NCBI RefSeq assembly: GCF_947499845.1
Contig: NZ_CANMPM010000001.1
Coordinates: 372,001 to 436,000 of the forward strand
Origin: an uncultured Pseudokineococcus sp.
GTDB taxonomy: Bacteria > Actinomycetota > Actinomycetes > Actinomycetales > Quadrisphaeraceae
Length of the DNA stretch: 64,000 bases
Reading direction: 5' to 3'
The notes under the pieces are model-generated. The model worked only from the letters and a program-made list of their open reading frames with translations, had not been told where the DNA came from and made no database searches. Below, in pieces: positions 20,501 through 30,408 of the stretch. The number at the start of each line of letters is the position of its first letter. The first letter of the stretch is position 1. The position numbers were made by a program, and so were the translations under genes.

Positions 20501-21202
20501 ATGGTTCTGACGCCCGAGGCCGTGACGGAGCGCACGTTCACGCAGACGCAGTTCCGGCACGGCTACGCCGTGGAGGAGGTCGACGACTTCCTCGACGAGG
20601 TCGTCGGCGAGCTCACGCGCCTGCGCAGCGAGAACGACGGGCTGCGCGAGCAGCTCGCCGACGCCGAGCGCCGCGCCGAGGAGGCCGCGTCCGCCCGCGA
20701 CGAGGCCCCGGCGCAGCACGACGCCCCGGCGCAGGAGGCGGTCCCCGCGCCCGCCGTCCCGGCGCAGGCGACGGCGCCCGAGGACGCGATGGCGGACGAG
20801 GGCCTCGCCGGCGGCTCCGCCGCCCCGGGGGCCGCGGGCAGCGCCGCGGGCGTCCTCGCCCTCGCCCAGCGGCTGCACGACGAGCACGTGCGCGCGGGCG
20901 AGGAGCAGCGCGACCGCCTCGTCGGCGACGCGTCGGCCGAGGCCGAGCGCCTCGTCACCGAGGCGCAGGAGCAGCGCCGCACGACCCTGGAGCAGCTCGA
21001 GGAGCAGCGCACGAGCGAGCTCGGCGCCCTCGAGCGCGAGCGCACCCTGCTGGAGCGCAAGATCGACGAGCTGCGCGGCTTCGAGCGCGAGTACCGCAGC
21101 CGCCTGCGCGCCTACCTAGAGGGCCAGCTGCGCGACCTCGACGGCACGGCGGCCGTCGTCCCGGGCTCGGACGGCACCGCGACGACGGGGAGCCCCAGCT
21201 GA
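20501..21202 (+). CDS. wag31: polar growth protein Wag31 (DivIVA)
   Basis: Coiled-coil scaffold that marks cell poles and organises growth in actinobacteria. The 233-residue product has the DivIVA N-terminal membrane-binding domain (VLTPEAVTERTFTQTQFRHGYAVEEVDDFLDEV), a variable Ala/Pro-rich linker (about 70-120) and a long C-terminal coiled coil rich in Glu, Arg and Leu. The ATG at 20501 is preferred over an in-frame start 18 codons upstream because it has SD GGAGG and gives the family N-terminus. A TACCGT at 20440-20445 is a candidate -10. The stop overlaps the probable CTG start of lspA. Confidence 0.95.
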   Translation: MVLTPEAVTERTFTQTQFRHGYAVEEVDDFLDEVVGELTRLRSENDGLREQLADAERRAEEAASARDEAPAQHDAPAQEAVPAPAVPAQATAPEDAMADEGLAGGSAAPGAAGSAAGVLALAQRLHDEHVRAGEEQRDRLVGDASAEAERLVTEAQEQRRTTLEQLEEQRTSELGALERERTLLERKIDELRGFEREYRSRLRAYLEGQLRDLDGTAAVVPGSDGTATTGSPS

Positions 21203-21919
21203 CCGCTGGACCCCCCGGTCCGTCCGGCGCCGACGACGAGCGCCCCGGGCGCCCGGCGGGCGGCGCCCCGCTCGAGGGGCCGGGCGACGCCCCGCTCACG
21301 GGGCCGGACGAGCCCGCCGTCCCGCCCGCCCGGCGGCGTCGGCTGCTCGTGCTGCTGGTCTCCGTCGTCGCGCTCGTGTGGGGCCTGGACCAGCTGACGA
21401 AGGCGCTGGCCGTCGCGCGCCTCACCGAGGGCGAGCCGGTCGAGCTCGTCCCGGGCGTGCTCGACCTGTACCTGCTCTACAACCCCGGCGCGGCGTTCTC
21501 GCTCGCCACGGGGCTCACCTGGGTGCTGACCCTCGTCGCCGTGGGCGTCGTCGTGGCGGTGGCCCTCATGGCGCGCCGCCTGGGCTCGCGGGCCTGGGCG
21601 TACGCCCTCGGGCTGCTGCTCGGCGGCGCGCTCGGCAACCTCACCGACCGGCTGCTACGCGAGCCGGGCTTCGGCACGGGGCACGTCGTCGACTTCCTCC
21701 GCCTGCCGCGCTGGCCGGTCTTCAACCTCGCCGACTCGGCCATCGTCGTGGCCGCCGTCCTCGTCGTCGTCCTCAGCTTCCGCGGCGTGGGGGTCGACGG
21801 TCGGCGGGAGCCCGGTGGACGTGAGCGCGCGGACGCGGCCGCTGACGCCCGCCCGTCCTCCGAGCAGCCGTCGGAGTCGTCCGGGCAGCCGTCCGCGAGT
21901 CCCTCCGAGGAGGACCGCC

Positions 21920-21927
<8 letters not shown>
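21199..21927 (+). CDS. lspA: lipoprotein signal peptidase LspA
   Basis: Aspartic membrane protease that removes signal peptides from prolipoproteins. Four membrane spans and the motifs [23 protein letters not shown] (catalytic Asp150 in this numbering) and FNLADSA (Asp179) are present. No ATG, GTG or TTG precedes the first span. The CTG at 21199 overlaps the wag31 stop (CTGA), has SD GGGGAG 6 nt upstream and supplies the basic residues before span 1, giving 242 residues. The only standard start is a GTG at 21349, inside the first span and without SD, giving 192 residues. The enzyme is certain; the start is not. The C-terminal tail is Ser/Glu-rich. Confidence 0.85.
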
Positions 21928-22843
<916 letters not shown>

Positions 22844-22844
22844 C

Positions 22845-22885
22845 CGCTCGGGGCGGGCTCCCGCCCGGGAGCCCCGCCCCGAGCG
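22845..22885. terminator. bidirectional hairpin terminator
   Basis: Inverted repeat with about 18 paired bases, one bulged C and a 4-nt loop, lying in the 44 nt between the stops of the convergent rluD-type and DASS transporter genes. No T-run follows on either side, as is common in high-GC actinobacteria. It probably ends both transcripts. Confidence 0.75.
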
Positions 22886-22887
22886 CG

Positions 22888-24555
22888 TCAGAAGGACATG
22901 CCGAAGGCGAGCCCGCCCAGGCCGTAGGCGGCGAGCGTGATGAGCACGACGCCGGTGACGTTGAGGACGACCCCGCCGCGCACCATCTCGCCGATCGTCA
23001 CCTTGCCCGTCGCGAAGACGATGGCGTTGGGCGGCGTGCCGACGGGGAGCATGAAGGCGCACGTCGCGGCCAGGGCCGCGGGGATGAGCAGCGTGAGGGA
23101 GTCGACGCCGAGCCCGAGCGCCACCCCGCCGAGGACGGGGATGAAGGTCGCGGCCGTGGCCGTGTTGCTCGTCACCTCGGTCAGCAGCAGGACGAGGAGC
23201 ACGACCGCGGCGACGAGGAGGATGAGCGGCAGGGCGCCGAGGGGCGCCACCTGCTCGCCGATCCAGACGTCGAGGCCGCTCGCGGCCACCGCGCCGGCGA
23301 GGCTGAGGCCGCCGCCGAAGAGGAGCAGCACGCCCCAGGGAAGGCCCTTCTGGGCGTCCTCCCACACGAGCACCATGCGCCCGCCGCGCTCGGCGGGGAT
23401 GAGGAACAGCGCGAGGCCCGCGGCGATGGCGATAGCCGTGTCGTTCAGGCCGCCCAGCCAGGGCGCCGCGTCGCCGACGACCGGGAGCTCGGCGAGCAGG
23501 CCGGGGACGACCCACAGGAAGGCGGCGGACGCGAAGACGAGGGCGACCATCCGCTCGCCGCGGCTCATCGGGCCCATCTCGGCCAGCTGCTCGTCGAGCA
23601 TCTGACGGCCGCCGGGGATCTCGGGCAGGTCGGAGCGGAAGAGCACGCGCGTGATGAGCAGCCACGCGACCGCGACGAAGACGACGACGAGCGGGACGCC
23701 GAGGAGCATCCACTGGAGGAAGCCGACCTCGCCGCCCAGCTCGTCGGCGACGTACCCGGCGACGATGGCGTTGGGCGGGCTGCCGAGCAGGGTGCCGAGG
23801 CCGCCGATGGAGGCCGCCCACGCCACGGACAGCAGCAGGCCGACCCCGAAGGTCTTCACGGCGGGGTCGCTGACGGCGTCGGCGATCGTCGTCGTGGAGT
23901 CGGTGACGGCGTCCTGCTGGGCCGCGCGCTCGGCCTGCGAGCCGGCGCCGACCCGGTCCACGACGAGGGTGAGGACGCTGAGGGCGATGGGCAGCATCAT
24001 CAGCGTCGTGGCGGTGTTGGACACCCACATCGACAGGAAGGCCGTCGAGACCATCATCCCCAGCACGATGCGCCGCGGGCTCGTGCCGACGGCGCGCAGC
24101 GTCCGGAGCGCGATGCGCCGGTGCAGGTCCCACCGCTGCATGGCGATGGCGATGAGGAAGCCGCCGAGGAAGAGGAAGACGATGGGGTTGGCGTAGGGCG
24201 CCGTGGCGCCGGCCACGTCGACGACCCCGAGGACGGGCAGCGCGACGATCGGCACGAGCGCGGTGGCCGACAGCGGCAGCGCCTCGGTCATCCACCACGT
24301 CGCCATGAGGACGGCCACGGCCGCCGTGAACCGGCCCTCCTGCGAGAGGTCCTCGGCGCCGCCGAGGAGCAGGTAGACGAGCAGGGCGAGGACCACGCCC
24401 AGCCCGCGCAGCGCCCACGTGCGTCCGGGGGAGCGGTGGGGACCGCCCTCGGTGTCGTCCCCGGGGCCGTTCGCCCGGTCGGCGGTGCGGCCGGTGCCCC
24501 GAGCGGGCCGGGAGCCCCCGGTCGGGCCGCCACCGGTGCTCGACGTCGTCGTCAT
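22888..24555 (-). CDS. DASS/SLC13 family anion transporter
   Basis: Sodium:dicarboxylate/sulfate-type symporter (DASS, SLC13) of the inner membrane; the substrate is not readable from sequence. The 555-residue protein has about 11-12 spans after a 50-residue Gly/Arg-rich cytoplasmic start and shows the two family SNT motifs, SNTATTLMMLPIALS in the first half and SNTATAATFIPVLGG in the second, plus GTPPNAIVFATG near the end. The ATG at 24555 (minus strand) is used rather than an in-frame GTG 20 codons upstream because it has SD GAGGAGG. It is a single-gene unit facing the cluster, divergent from dnaE. Confidence 0.88.
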   Translation of the reverse strand: MTTTSSTGGGPTGGSRPARGTGRTADRANGPGDDTEGGPHRSPGRTWALRGLGVVLALLVYLLLGGAEDLSQEGRFTAAVAVLMATWWMTEALPLSATALVPIVALPVLGVVDVAGATAPYANPIVFLFLGGFLIAIAMQRWDLHRRIALRTLRAVGTSPRRIVLGMMVSTAFLSMWVSNTATTLMMLPIALSVLTLVVDRVGAGSQAERAAQQDAVTDSTTTIADAVSDPAVKTFGVGLLLSVAWAASIGGLGTLLGSPPNAIVAGYVADELGGEVGFLQWMLLGVPLVVVFVAVAWLLITRVLFRSDLPEIPGGRQMLDEQLAEMGPMSRGERMVALVFASAAFLWVVPGLLAELPVVGDAAPWLGGLNDTAIAIAAGLALFLIPAERGGRMVLVWEDAQKGLPWGVLLLFGGGLSLAGAVAASGLDVWIGEQVAPLGALPLILLVAAVVLLVLLLTEVTSNTATAATFIPVLGGVALGLGVDSLTLLIPAALAATCAFMLPVGTPPNAIVFATGKVTIGEMVRGGVVLNVTGVVLITLAAYGLGGLAFGMSF

Positions 24556-24855
24556 GCGCGCCTCCTCGCGTCGCAGGCCCGCGCCACCTCGCGCGTCCGC
24601 GGCCCCGCGGGCCACCGAACCACAGCGGCGCCCCGGGAGGTGCCGGCGGCGCGTGTGCGGTCGGCCACGTCGCCGCAGGCGGACGGGGCGGGTCGGGGCC
24701 CCGGCGCGGCGTCGCCTGCACCGGGCTGTCGGCGCCCCGACCTACACTCGCCGGGTCCTCCTGCCGCGCCCCCCGCGGGGGTGCGGGAGCACCAGGCGAG
24801 GACGGTCCCAGACACCACCGCGCCGCCCCGGCGGCGCCCCCGGGAGGCCCGCACG
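24556..24855. other. divergent region between DASS transporter and dnaE
   Basis: 300 nt between two diverging genes. It contains the SD sites of both (GAGGAGG on the minus strand; GGAGG at 24843-24847 for dnaE) and a -10-like TACACT at 24743-24748 directed towards dnaE, which would give a leader of about 100 nt. No gene, RNA motif or convincing -35 is visible. Confidence 0.45.
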
Positions 24856-27800
24856 ATGCCCCAGCCCGCGACGACGTCGACGTCCAGCAGGTCGGGGGAG
24901 GACCAGTTCGTCCACCTCCACGTGCACACCGAGTACTCGATGCTCGACGGCGCGGCGCGGGTGGACGACCTCATGGCCGAGGCGGCGCGGCTCGGGATGC
25001 CGGCCATCGCCACGACCGACCACGGGTTCGTCTTCGGCGCCCACGACTTCTGGCGCGCGGGCCAGAAGCACGGCGTCAAGCCGATCATCGGCCTCGAGGC
25101 CTACGTCGCGCCGGGCACCCACCGCGGCGACCGCACGCGGGTGAAGTGGGGCGCCCAGGGCACCTCGAGCCGCGACGACGTCTCCGGCGGCGGCGCCTTC
25201 ACGCACATGACGATGCTCAGCGAGACCACGGAGGGGATGCACAACCTCTTCCGGCTCGCCTCGCGGGCGTCCATGGAGGGGCACTACTTCAAGCCGCGCA
25301 TGGACCGGGAGATCCTCAGCCGGTACGCGAAGGGCCTCATCGCCACCACGGGCTGCCCGTCCTCGGAGGTGCAGACCCGGCTGCGGCTCGGGCAGTACCG
25401 CGAGGCGCTGCAGGCGGCGAGCGACTACCGCGACATCTTCGGCGCGGAGAACTACTACCTCGAGCTCATGGACCACGGCCTCGACATCGAGCGCCGCACG
25501 CGCGACGACCTGCTGCGCCTGGCCAAGGACCTGCAGCTGCCGATGGTCGCCACCAACGACCTGCACTACACCCGCGCGGAGGACGCGACGGCGCACGCGG
25601 CGCTGCTGTGCGTGCAGTCCGGCTCGACCCTGGCCGACCCGCACCGCTTCAAGTTCGACGCGGACGACTTCTACCTCAAGAGCGCCGCGGAGATGCGGCG
25701 CACGTGGCGCGAGCTGCCCGAGGCGTGCGACAACACCCTGCTCATCGCCGAGCGCTGCGACGTGTCCTTCACCGAGGGCAACGGCACCTACATGCCGCGC
25801 TTCCCCGTGCCGGAGGGGCACACGGAGGAGTCGTGGTTCGTCGAGGAGGTGCAGCGGGGCCTCGAGCGCCGCTACCCCGGCGGCATCCCCGAGGCGTCCC
25901 AGGCGCAGGCCGACTTCGAGTGCCAGGTCATCGCCCAGATGGGCTTCCCGGGCTACTTCCTCGTCGTCGCCGACTTCATCACGTGGTCCAAGGAGAACGG
26001 CATCCGCGTCGGCCCGGGCCGCGGCTCCGGCGCCGGGTCGATGGCCGCCTACGCCATGCGGATCACCGACCTCGACCCCCTCGAGCACGGCCTCATCTTC
26101 GAGCGCTTCCTCAACCCGGAGCGCGTGTCGATGCCCGACTTCGACGTCGACTTCGACGAGCGCCGGCGCGGCGAGGTCATCCGCTACGTCACGGAGAAGT
26201 ACGGCGACGACCGCGTCGCGATGATCGTCACCTACGGCACCATCAAGGCCAAGCAGGCGCTCAAGGACTCCTCGCGCGTGCTCGGCTACCCCTTCGCCAT
26301 GGGCGAGCGGCTCACGAAGGCCATGCCGCCCGCCGTCATGGGCAAGGACATCCCGCTGTCGGGGATCTTCGACCCCGAGCACAAGCGGTACGCCGAGGCG
26401 GAGGAGTTCCGCCAGCTGCACGCCCAGGACGCCGACGCCCAGAAGGTCGTGGGCACCGCGCGCGGCCTGGAGGGGCTCAAGCGCCAGTGGGGCGTGCACG
26501 CGGCCGGGATCATCATGTCGAGCGAGCCGCTCATCGACATCATCCCGATCATGCGCCGCGAGCAGGACGGCGCCATCATCACGCAGTTCGACTACCCGAC
26601 CTGCGAGGGCCTCGGCCTCATCAAGATGGATTTCCTGGGGCTGCGCAACCTCACGGTCCTCGACGACGCCCTCAAGAACATCGTCACCAACGGCGGCGAG
26701 CCCGTCGACCTCGACGTGCTCACGCTGGACGACCCGAAGACGTTCGAGCTGCTGCAGCGCGGCGACACCCTCGGCGTCTTCCAGCTCGACGGCGGGCCCA
26801 TGCGCTCGCTGCTGCGGCTCATGAAGCCCGACGTCTTCGCCGACATCTCCGCCGTCGGCGCCCTCTACCGCCCCGGCCCGATGGGTGCGGGGTCGCACAC
26901 CAACTACGCGCTGCGCAAGAACGGCCAGCAGGAGATCACGCCGATCCACCCCGAGCTGGCGGAGCCGCTGGCCGACGTCCTGGGCGAGACCTACGGGCTC
27001 ATCGTGTACCAGGAGCAGGTCATGGCGATCGCGCAGAAGCTCGCCGGGTACTCGCTCGGCAAGGCGGACCTGCTGCGCCGCGCCATGGGCAAGAAGAAGC
27101 GCGAGGTGCTCGACGCCGAGTACATCGGCTTCCGCGACGGCATGGCGGCGAACGGGTACTCCGAGGCCGCGGTCAAGACGCTGTGGGACATCCTCCTGCC
27201 GTTCTCCGACTACGCCTTCAACAAGGCGCACTCGGCGGCGTACGGCGTCGTCTCGTACTGGACGGCGTACCTCAAGGCCAACCACCCGGCCGAGTACATG
27301 GCGGCGCTGCTCACGAGCGTGCGCGACGACAAGGACAAGTCGGCGCTCTACCTCGGCGAGTGCCGGCGCATGCGCATCACGGTGCTGCCGCCCGACGTCA
27401 ACTCCTCGATCGGCACGTACGCCGCCGTCGGGCAGGACATCCGCTTCGGGCTCGCCGCCATCCGCAACGTCGGGCAGAACGTCGTCGACGCGATCGTGGC
27501 GGCGCGCGAGGAGAAGGGCGCCTTCACGTCCTTCGAGGACTTCCTGCGCAAGGTCCCCGCGGTCGTGTGCAACAAGCGGACCATCGAGTCGCTCATCAAG
27601 GCCGGCGCCTTCGACTCCCTCGGACACACCCGCCGGGGCCTGGCCGCGGTCCACGAGGTCTACGTCGACGCCGTCGTCGTCGAGAAGCGGGCCGAGGCCA
27701 TCGGCCAGGACTCGCTGTTCGGCGGGCTCGGGGACGAGTCCGCCGTCCAGCTCGCGGCCCTGCCGCCGGTGGGCGACGGGGAGTGGGACAAGCGCGAGCT

Positions 27801-28422
27801 GCTCGCGAGCGAGCGGGCCATGCTCGGGCTGTACGTCTCCGACCACCCGCTCTTCGGCCTCGAGCACGTGCTGGCCTCGGCGGCGGACTGCTCGATCTCC
27901 GCCTTCGTCGCCGACGAGGGGCGCCAGGACGGCTCGACCATCACCATCGCGGGGATGGTCACGACGGTCACCCGCAAGATGACCAAGCAGGGCAGCGCGT
28001 GGGCCATCGCCACGGTCGAGGACCTCGAGGGCTCGGTCGAGGTGCTCTTCTTCCCCAAGACGTACGCCGAGGTCATGCACGAGCTGCGTGAGGACCTCGT
28101 CTGCGTCGTGCGGGGCCGGGTCAACCGGCGCGACGACGTCCCGACGATCTACGCCTCGGAGATGTCGATCCCCGACACGAGCCAGGCGGCGGGCGGGCCG
28201 CTGGTCATCGAGATGCCGACGAGCCGCTGCACGCCGCCGCGGGTCGAGCGGCTCAAGGACGTGCTGCTCATGCACGCGGGCCCCACCGAGGTGCACCTGC
28301 GGCTGCGGACCTCGCCGGAGCGGGCGACCCTCATGCGCCTCGACTCCGCGCTCGGGGTGACGCCGTCGCCGTCCCTGTACGGGGACCTCAAGGCGCTCCT
28401 CGGGCCCTCGTGCCTCGCGTGA
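24856..28422 (+). CDS. dnaE: DNA polymerase III alpha subunit DnaE
   Basis: Replicative polymerase subunit. The 1188-residue protein has the N-terminal PHP domain (HLHVHTEYSMLDG, TTDHGF), the polymerase core with the catalytic aspartates in PDFDVDFDERRRGEV (Asp428, Asp430), the GPGRGSGAGS loop, helix-hairpin-helix and OB-fold (ITIAGMVTTVTRKMTKQGS) regions, and a clamp-binding motif QDSLFG near residue 950. The length is that of DnaE1-type enzymes. ATG with SD GGAGG 8 nt upstream. Actinobacterial DnaE1 PHP domains often proofread, and the metal-ligand histidines appear present. Confidence 0.97.
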   Translation: MPQPATTSTSSRSGEDQFVHLHVHTEYSMLDGAARVDDLMAEAARLGMPAIATTDHGFVFGAHDFWRAGQKHGVKPIIGLEAYVAPGTHRGDRTRVKWGAQGTSSRDDVSGGGAFTHMTMLSETTEGMHNLFRLASRASMEGHYFKPRMDREILSRYAKGLIATTGCPSSEVQTRLRLGQYREALQAASDYRDIFGAENYYLELMDHGLDIERRTRDDLLRLAKDLQLPMVATNDLHYTRAEDATAHAALLCVQSGSTLADPHRFKFDADDFYLKSAAEMRRTWRELPEACDNTLLIAERCDVSFTEGNGTYMPRFPVPEGHTEESWFVEEVQRGLERRYPGGIPEASQAQADFECQVIAQMGFPGYFLVVADFITWSKENGIRVGPGRGSGAGSMAAYAMRITDLDPLEHGLIFERFLNPERVSMPDFDVDFDERRRGEVIRYVTEKYGDDRVAMIVTYGTIKAKQALKDSSRVLGYPFAMGERLTKAMPPAVMGKDIPLSGIFDPEHKRYAEAEEFRQLHAQDADAQKVVGTARGLEGLKRQWGVHAAGIIMSSEPLIDIIPIMRREQDGAIITQFDYPTCEGLGLIKMDFLGLRNLTVLDDALKNIVTNGGEPVDLDVLTLDDPKTFELLQRGDTLGVFQLDGGPMRSLLRLMKPDVFADISAVGALYRPGPMGAGSHTNYALRKNGQQEITPIHPELAEPLADVLGETYGLIVYQEQVMAIAQKLAGYSLGKADLLRRAMGKKKREVLDAEYIGFRDGMAANGYSEAAVKTLWDILLPFSDYAFNKAHSAAYGVVSYWTAYLKANHPAEYMAALLTSVRDDKDKSALYLGECRRMRITVLPPDVNSSIGTYAAVGQDIRFGLAAIRNVGQNVVDAIVAAREEKGAFTSFEDFLRKVPAVVCNKRTIESLIKAGAFDSLGHTRRGLAAVHEVYVDAVVVEKRAEAIGQDSLFGGLGDESAVQLAALPPVGDGEWDKRELLASERAMLGLYVSDHPLFGLEHVLASAADCSISAFVADEGRQDGSTITIAGMVTTVTRKMTKQGSAWAIATVEDLEGSVEVLFFPKTYAEVMHELREDLVCVVRGRVNRRDDVPTIYASEMSIPDTSQAAGGPLVIEMPTSRCTPPRVERLKDVLLMHAGPTEVHLRLRTSPERATLMRLDSALGVTPSPSLYGDLKALLGPSCLA

Positions 28423-28444
28423 GGCGCCGGCGAGGGCCCTGCAC

Positions 28445-29047
28445 GTGAGGGGCGGGCTGGCAAGGCTCCTGCCGGCCTGGGCGGGTCTCGTCCTGGCGTC
28501 CGCGCTGGCGTGGTGGCTCCTGGCGCCGCAGCCGCAGGTCGTCACCGACGGGACGCAGCGCGTCTCGCCCGGTCTGCCGGAGCTCGCGGCGGCGCAGGAC
28601 GGCGTCTTCGTCCTCGTCACCGCGGTGGCGGGGCTCGTCGCCGGCGCGGCGGTCCTGCGCGCCCGTCGCGGGCCCAGCGGGCCCGCCGCGGTGGTCGCCC
28701 TCGTGGCGGCGGCCGCGGGGGCGCTCGCGACGTCGTGGCTGGGCAGGGCCCTGGGCGGTCTCGTCGCCGGCCCGCGCCGCGGGCCGGCGCTGCCCGAGGA
28801 CGTCGCCTCCCGGCTCGCCGAGGGCGTCCAGGTGGCCCCCGCCGGTCTGCAGCTGCAGGCGACCGTCGCGCTCGCGGTGGCACCGACGGCGGCCGCGCTC
28901 CTCGTGACGGTCGTCCTCATCGCGGGGATGCTGCGCGCCCCGGCGCGGCGGGAGCCGTACCCCGCCGACTCCGGGGACGCCGCTCCCGCGGACGCCGCTC
29001 CGGGGGACGCCGCTCAGCGGGACGACGGCCGGGCGACCTCGGCGTAG
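28445..29047 (+). CDS. predicted four-span membrane protein
   Basis: Function not recognised. The 200-residue product has four hydrophobic segments (about 8-26, 53-71, 80-97, 142-162), an extracytoplasmic-looking segment with QVVTDGTQRV after the first span, and an acidic/Ala tail with GDAAPADAAPGDAA repeats. It resembles the DUF2567 type of actinobacterial membrane proteins in size and layout, but this is tentative. The GTG start is 22 nt after dnaE, so co-transcription is likely. The last 34 nt overlap the convergent YbaK-type gene, and those residues are low-complexity. Confidence 0.75.
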   Translation: MRGGLARLLPAWAGLVLASALAWWLLAPQPQVVTDGTQRVSPGLPELAAAQDGVFVLVTAVAGLVAGAAVLRARRGPSGPAAVVALVAAAAGALATSWLGRALGGLVAGPRRGPALPEDVASRLAEGVQVAPAGLQLQATVALAVAPTAAALLVTVVLIAGMLRAPARREPYPADSGDAAPADAAPGDAAQRDDGRATSA

Positions 29048-29520
29048 GCGCCCCCGCAGAGCCGCAGGAGGTCGGCCGGCGCGAGCTCGACGTCGAGGCC
29101 CCGACGCCCGGCGCTGACGAGGACGGCGTCGTGCGCGGCGGCGCTCGCGTCGACGACGACCGGGAGCGGTCGGCGCAGGCCCAGGGGGCTGATGGCGCCC
29201 ACCACGCCGCCGGTGAGCCGCTCCGCCGCGGCCGGCTCGGCCAGGACGGCGCGGCGGCCGCCCCGCGCGGCCGCCAGGGCCCGCAGGTCGAGGCGGCCCG
29301 TCACCGGGACTACGGCGAGCAGGGGCTGCTCGTCCACGAGGGCGACGAGCGTCTTGAGCACGCGGTGCGGCTCGACGCCGAGCGCGGTGGCGGCCTCGAG
29401 CCCGGAGCCCTCCCCGGCCGCGGCGCGCGGGTCGTGCGCGTAGGGCCGCAGCGCGTGCGGTGCCCCGTCGGCGACGAGGGCCCGCACGGCGGCGGTCGGG
29501 GCGGGGGGCCGGCGGGCCAC
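29014..29520 (-). CDS. YbaK/EbsC-type aminoacyl-tRNA deacylase
   Basis: Small trans-editing protein of the YbaK/ProX family, which hydrolyses mischarged tRNA such as Cys-tRNAPro. The 168-residue product covers the whole fold, with HRVLKTLVALVD (conserved Lys56), VVPVTGRLDLRALAAA, GGVVGAISPLGLRRPLPVVVDASA and a C-terminal LAPADLLRLCGG. GTG start with SD GGAGGAG on the minus strand. Its 3' end overlaps the convergent membrane-protein gene by 34 nt. The LON-domain gene lies just upstream in the same direction (68-nt gap), so the two may form an operon. Confidence 0.9.
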   Translation of the reverse strand: MARRPPAPTAAVRALVADGAPHALRPYAHDPRAAAGEGSGLEAATALGVEPHRVLKTLVALVDEQPLLAVVPVTGRLDLRALAAARGGRRAVLAEPAAAERLTGGVVGAISPLGLRRPLPVVVDASAAAHDAVLVSAGRRGLDVELAPADLLRLCGGAYAEVARPSSR

Positions 29521-29588
29521 GGCGCTCCTCCGTCCTGCGGGTGGCGCGCCCGGCGCCGTGCGGGGCCGGGGCGCGGTGCGGGGCTGGG

Positions 29589-30245
29589 TCAGTTGGGCGT
29601 GGCGAAGGACAGGTCGGGGCCGGTCTGGGGCAGCGCGCCCGTCGCGTCGAGCAGCGCCTCCTCCCGGGCGAGCAGGCGCAGCTGGGAGCGCAGCCGGGCG
29701 ACGGCGTCCGGCTGCTCGAGCAGGGCCTGGCGCTCGGGCAGCGGCAGGACCATCCCGGCGGTGACGAGGTGGGACAGGACGCGCGGCGACGTGACCCCGA
29801 CCGCGTCCTCGGCGCCGCCGAGGCGCGCCCGGTAGGCGGTGAAGGCGGCGGCGACGCGCGCGCCCAGCGCGGCCGCCTCGTCGGGGTCGCCCTCGGGGTC
29901 CTCGAGCGGGGTCACGAGGCCCGTGGCCCAGGGGGTGCCGGCCGTGTCGTCGAGGCCGTGGAGGCGGAAGCGCAGGGCGCCGCTGGTGACCATCTCGAAG
30001 CGGCCGTCGTCGAGCTCGGTGATGTCGCGGACCACCGCGGTGCAGCCGACCTCGTGGACGGCGTCCGCGCCCTGGCGCACGTCCCGGCCTGGGCGCAGGG
30101 CGACGACGCCGAAGACCCGGCGCTCGGGCGGCGTGTCGAGCAGGTGGCGGGCGAGGGCGCGGTAGCGCGGCTCGAAGACGTTGAGCGGCAGCACCAGGCC
30201 GGGCACCAGCACCGACGGGAGGGGGAACAGCGGGAGGGGCTGCAC
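29589..30245 (-). CDS. LON N-terminal substrate-binding domain protein
   Basis: Stand-alone LON/PUA-like domain protein of 218 residues, beginning (M)[28 protein letters not shown], the signature of this family, with [23 protein letters not shown] in the middle and a helical C-terminus. It lacks the AAA and protease domains of Lon. Its function in bacteria is undefined; it is often described as ATP-dependent-protease-like substrate-binding protein. The GTG start is 6 nt downstream of a TACGCT on the minus strand, suggesting a leaderless transcript. It is divergent from hisD. Confidence 0.9.
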   Translation of the reverse strand: MQPLPLFPLPSVLVPGLVLPLNVFEPRYRALARHLLDTPPERRVFGVVALRPGRDVRQGADAVHEVGCTAVVRDITELDDGRFEMVTSGALRFRLHGLDDTAGTPWATGLVTPLEDPEGDPDEAAALGARVAAAFTAYRARLGGAEDAVGVTSPRVLSHLVTAGMVLPLPERQALLEQPDAVARLRSQLRLLAREEALLDATGALPQTGPDLSFATPN

Positions 30246-30257
30246 CGCCCGAGCGTA
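30243..30257 (-). promoter_or_regulatory. leaderless-type promoter of the LON-domain gene
   Basis: On the minus strand TACGCT (30257-30252) is followed by 6 nt and the GTG start (30245). No SD is seen before the start codon. Confidence 0.55.
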
Positions 30258-30393
30258 CGGCGACGCCGCCGGCCGAGCGGGGCGGGCCGCACGCGAGCGG
30301 GGCGCAGGCGGGACGACGCGCCGGGGCGGGTCGGGGGCGCGGGTCGGGTCGGGCCGGGCCGGAGGGGAGCGGGGCCGCGAGCCACCGGGCCCC

Positions 30394-30408
30394 TACCATC
30401 GACCGGTG
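30394..30408 (+). promoter_or_regulatory. leaderless-type promoter of hisD
   Basis: TACCAT (30394-30399), then 6 nt, then GTG (30406). No SD precedes hisD. It lies in the 160-nt divergent region with the LON-domain gene. No clear -35. Confidence 0.58.

Noticed and set aside
22888-24555. Recently acquired transporter island
   Set aside because: Codon use and GC look like the neighbours, and no repeats, integrase or tRNA flank it.
24742-28920. Minus-strand open frame of about 1390 codons opposite dnaE
   Set aside because: Shadow of third-position GC bias in dnaE. The translation is rich in Arg/Asp/Val/His with no domain, while the plus strand is an unmistakable DnaE.
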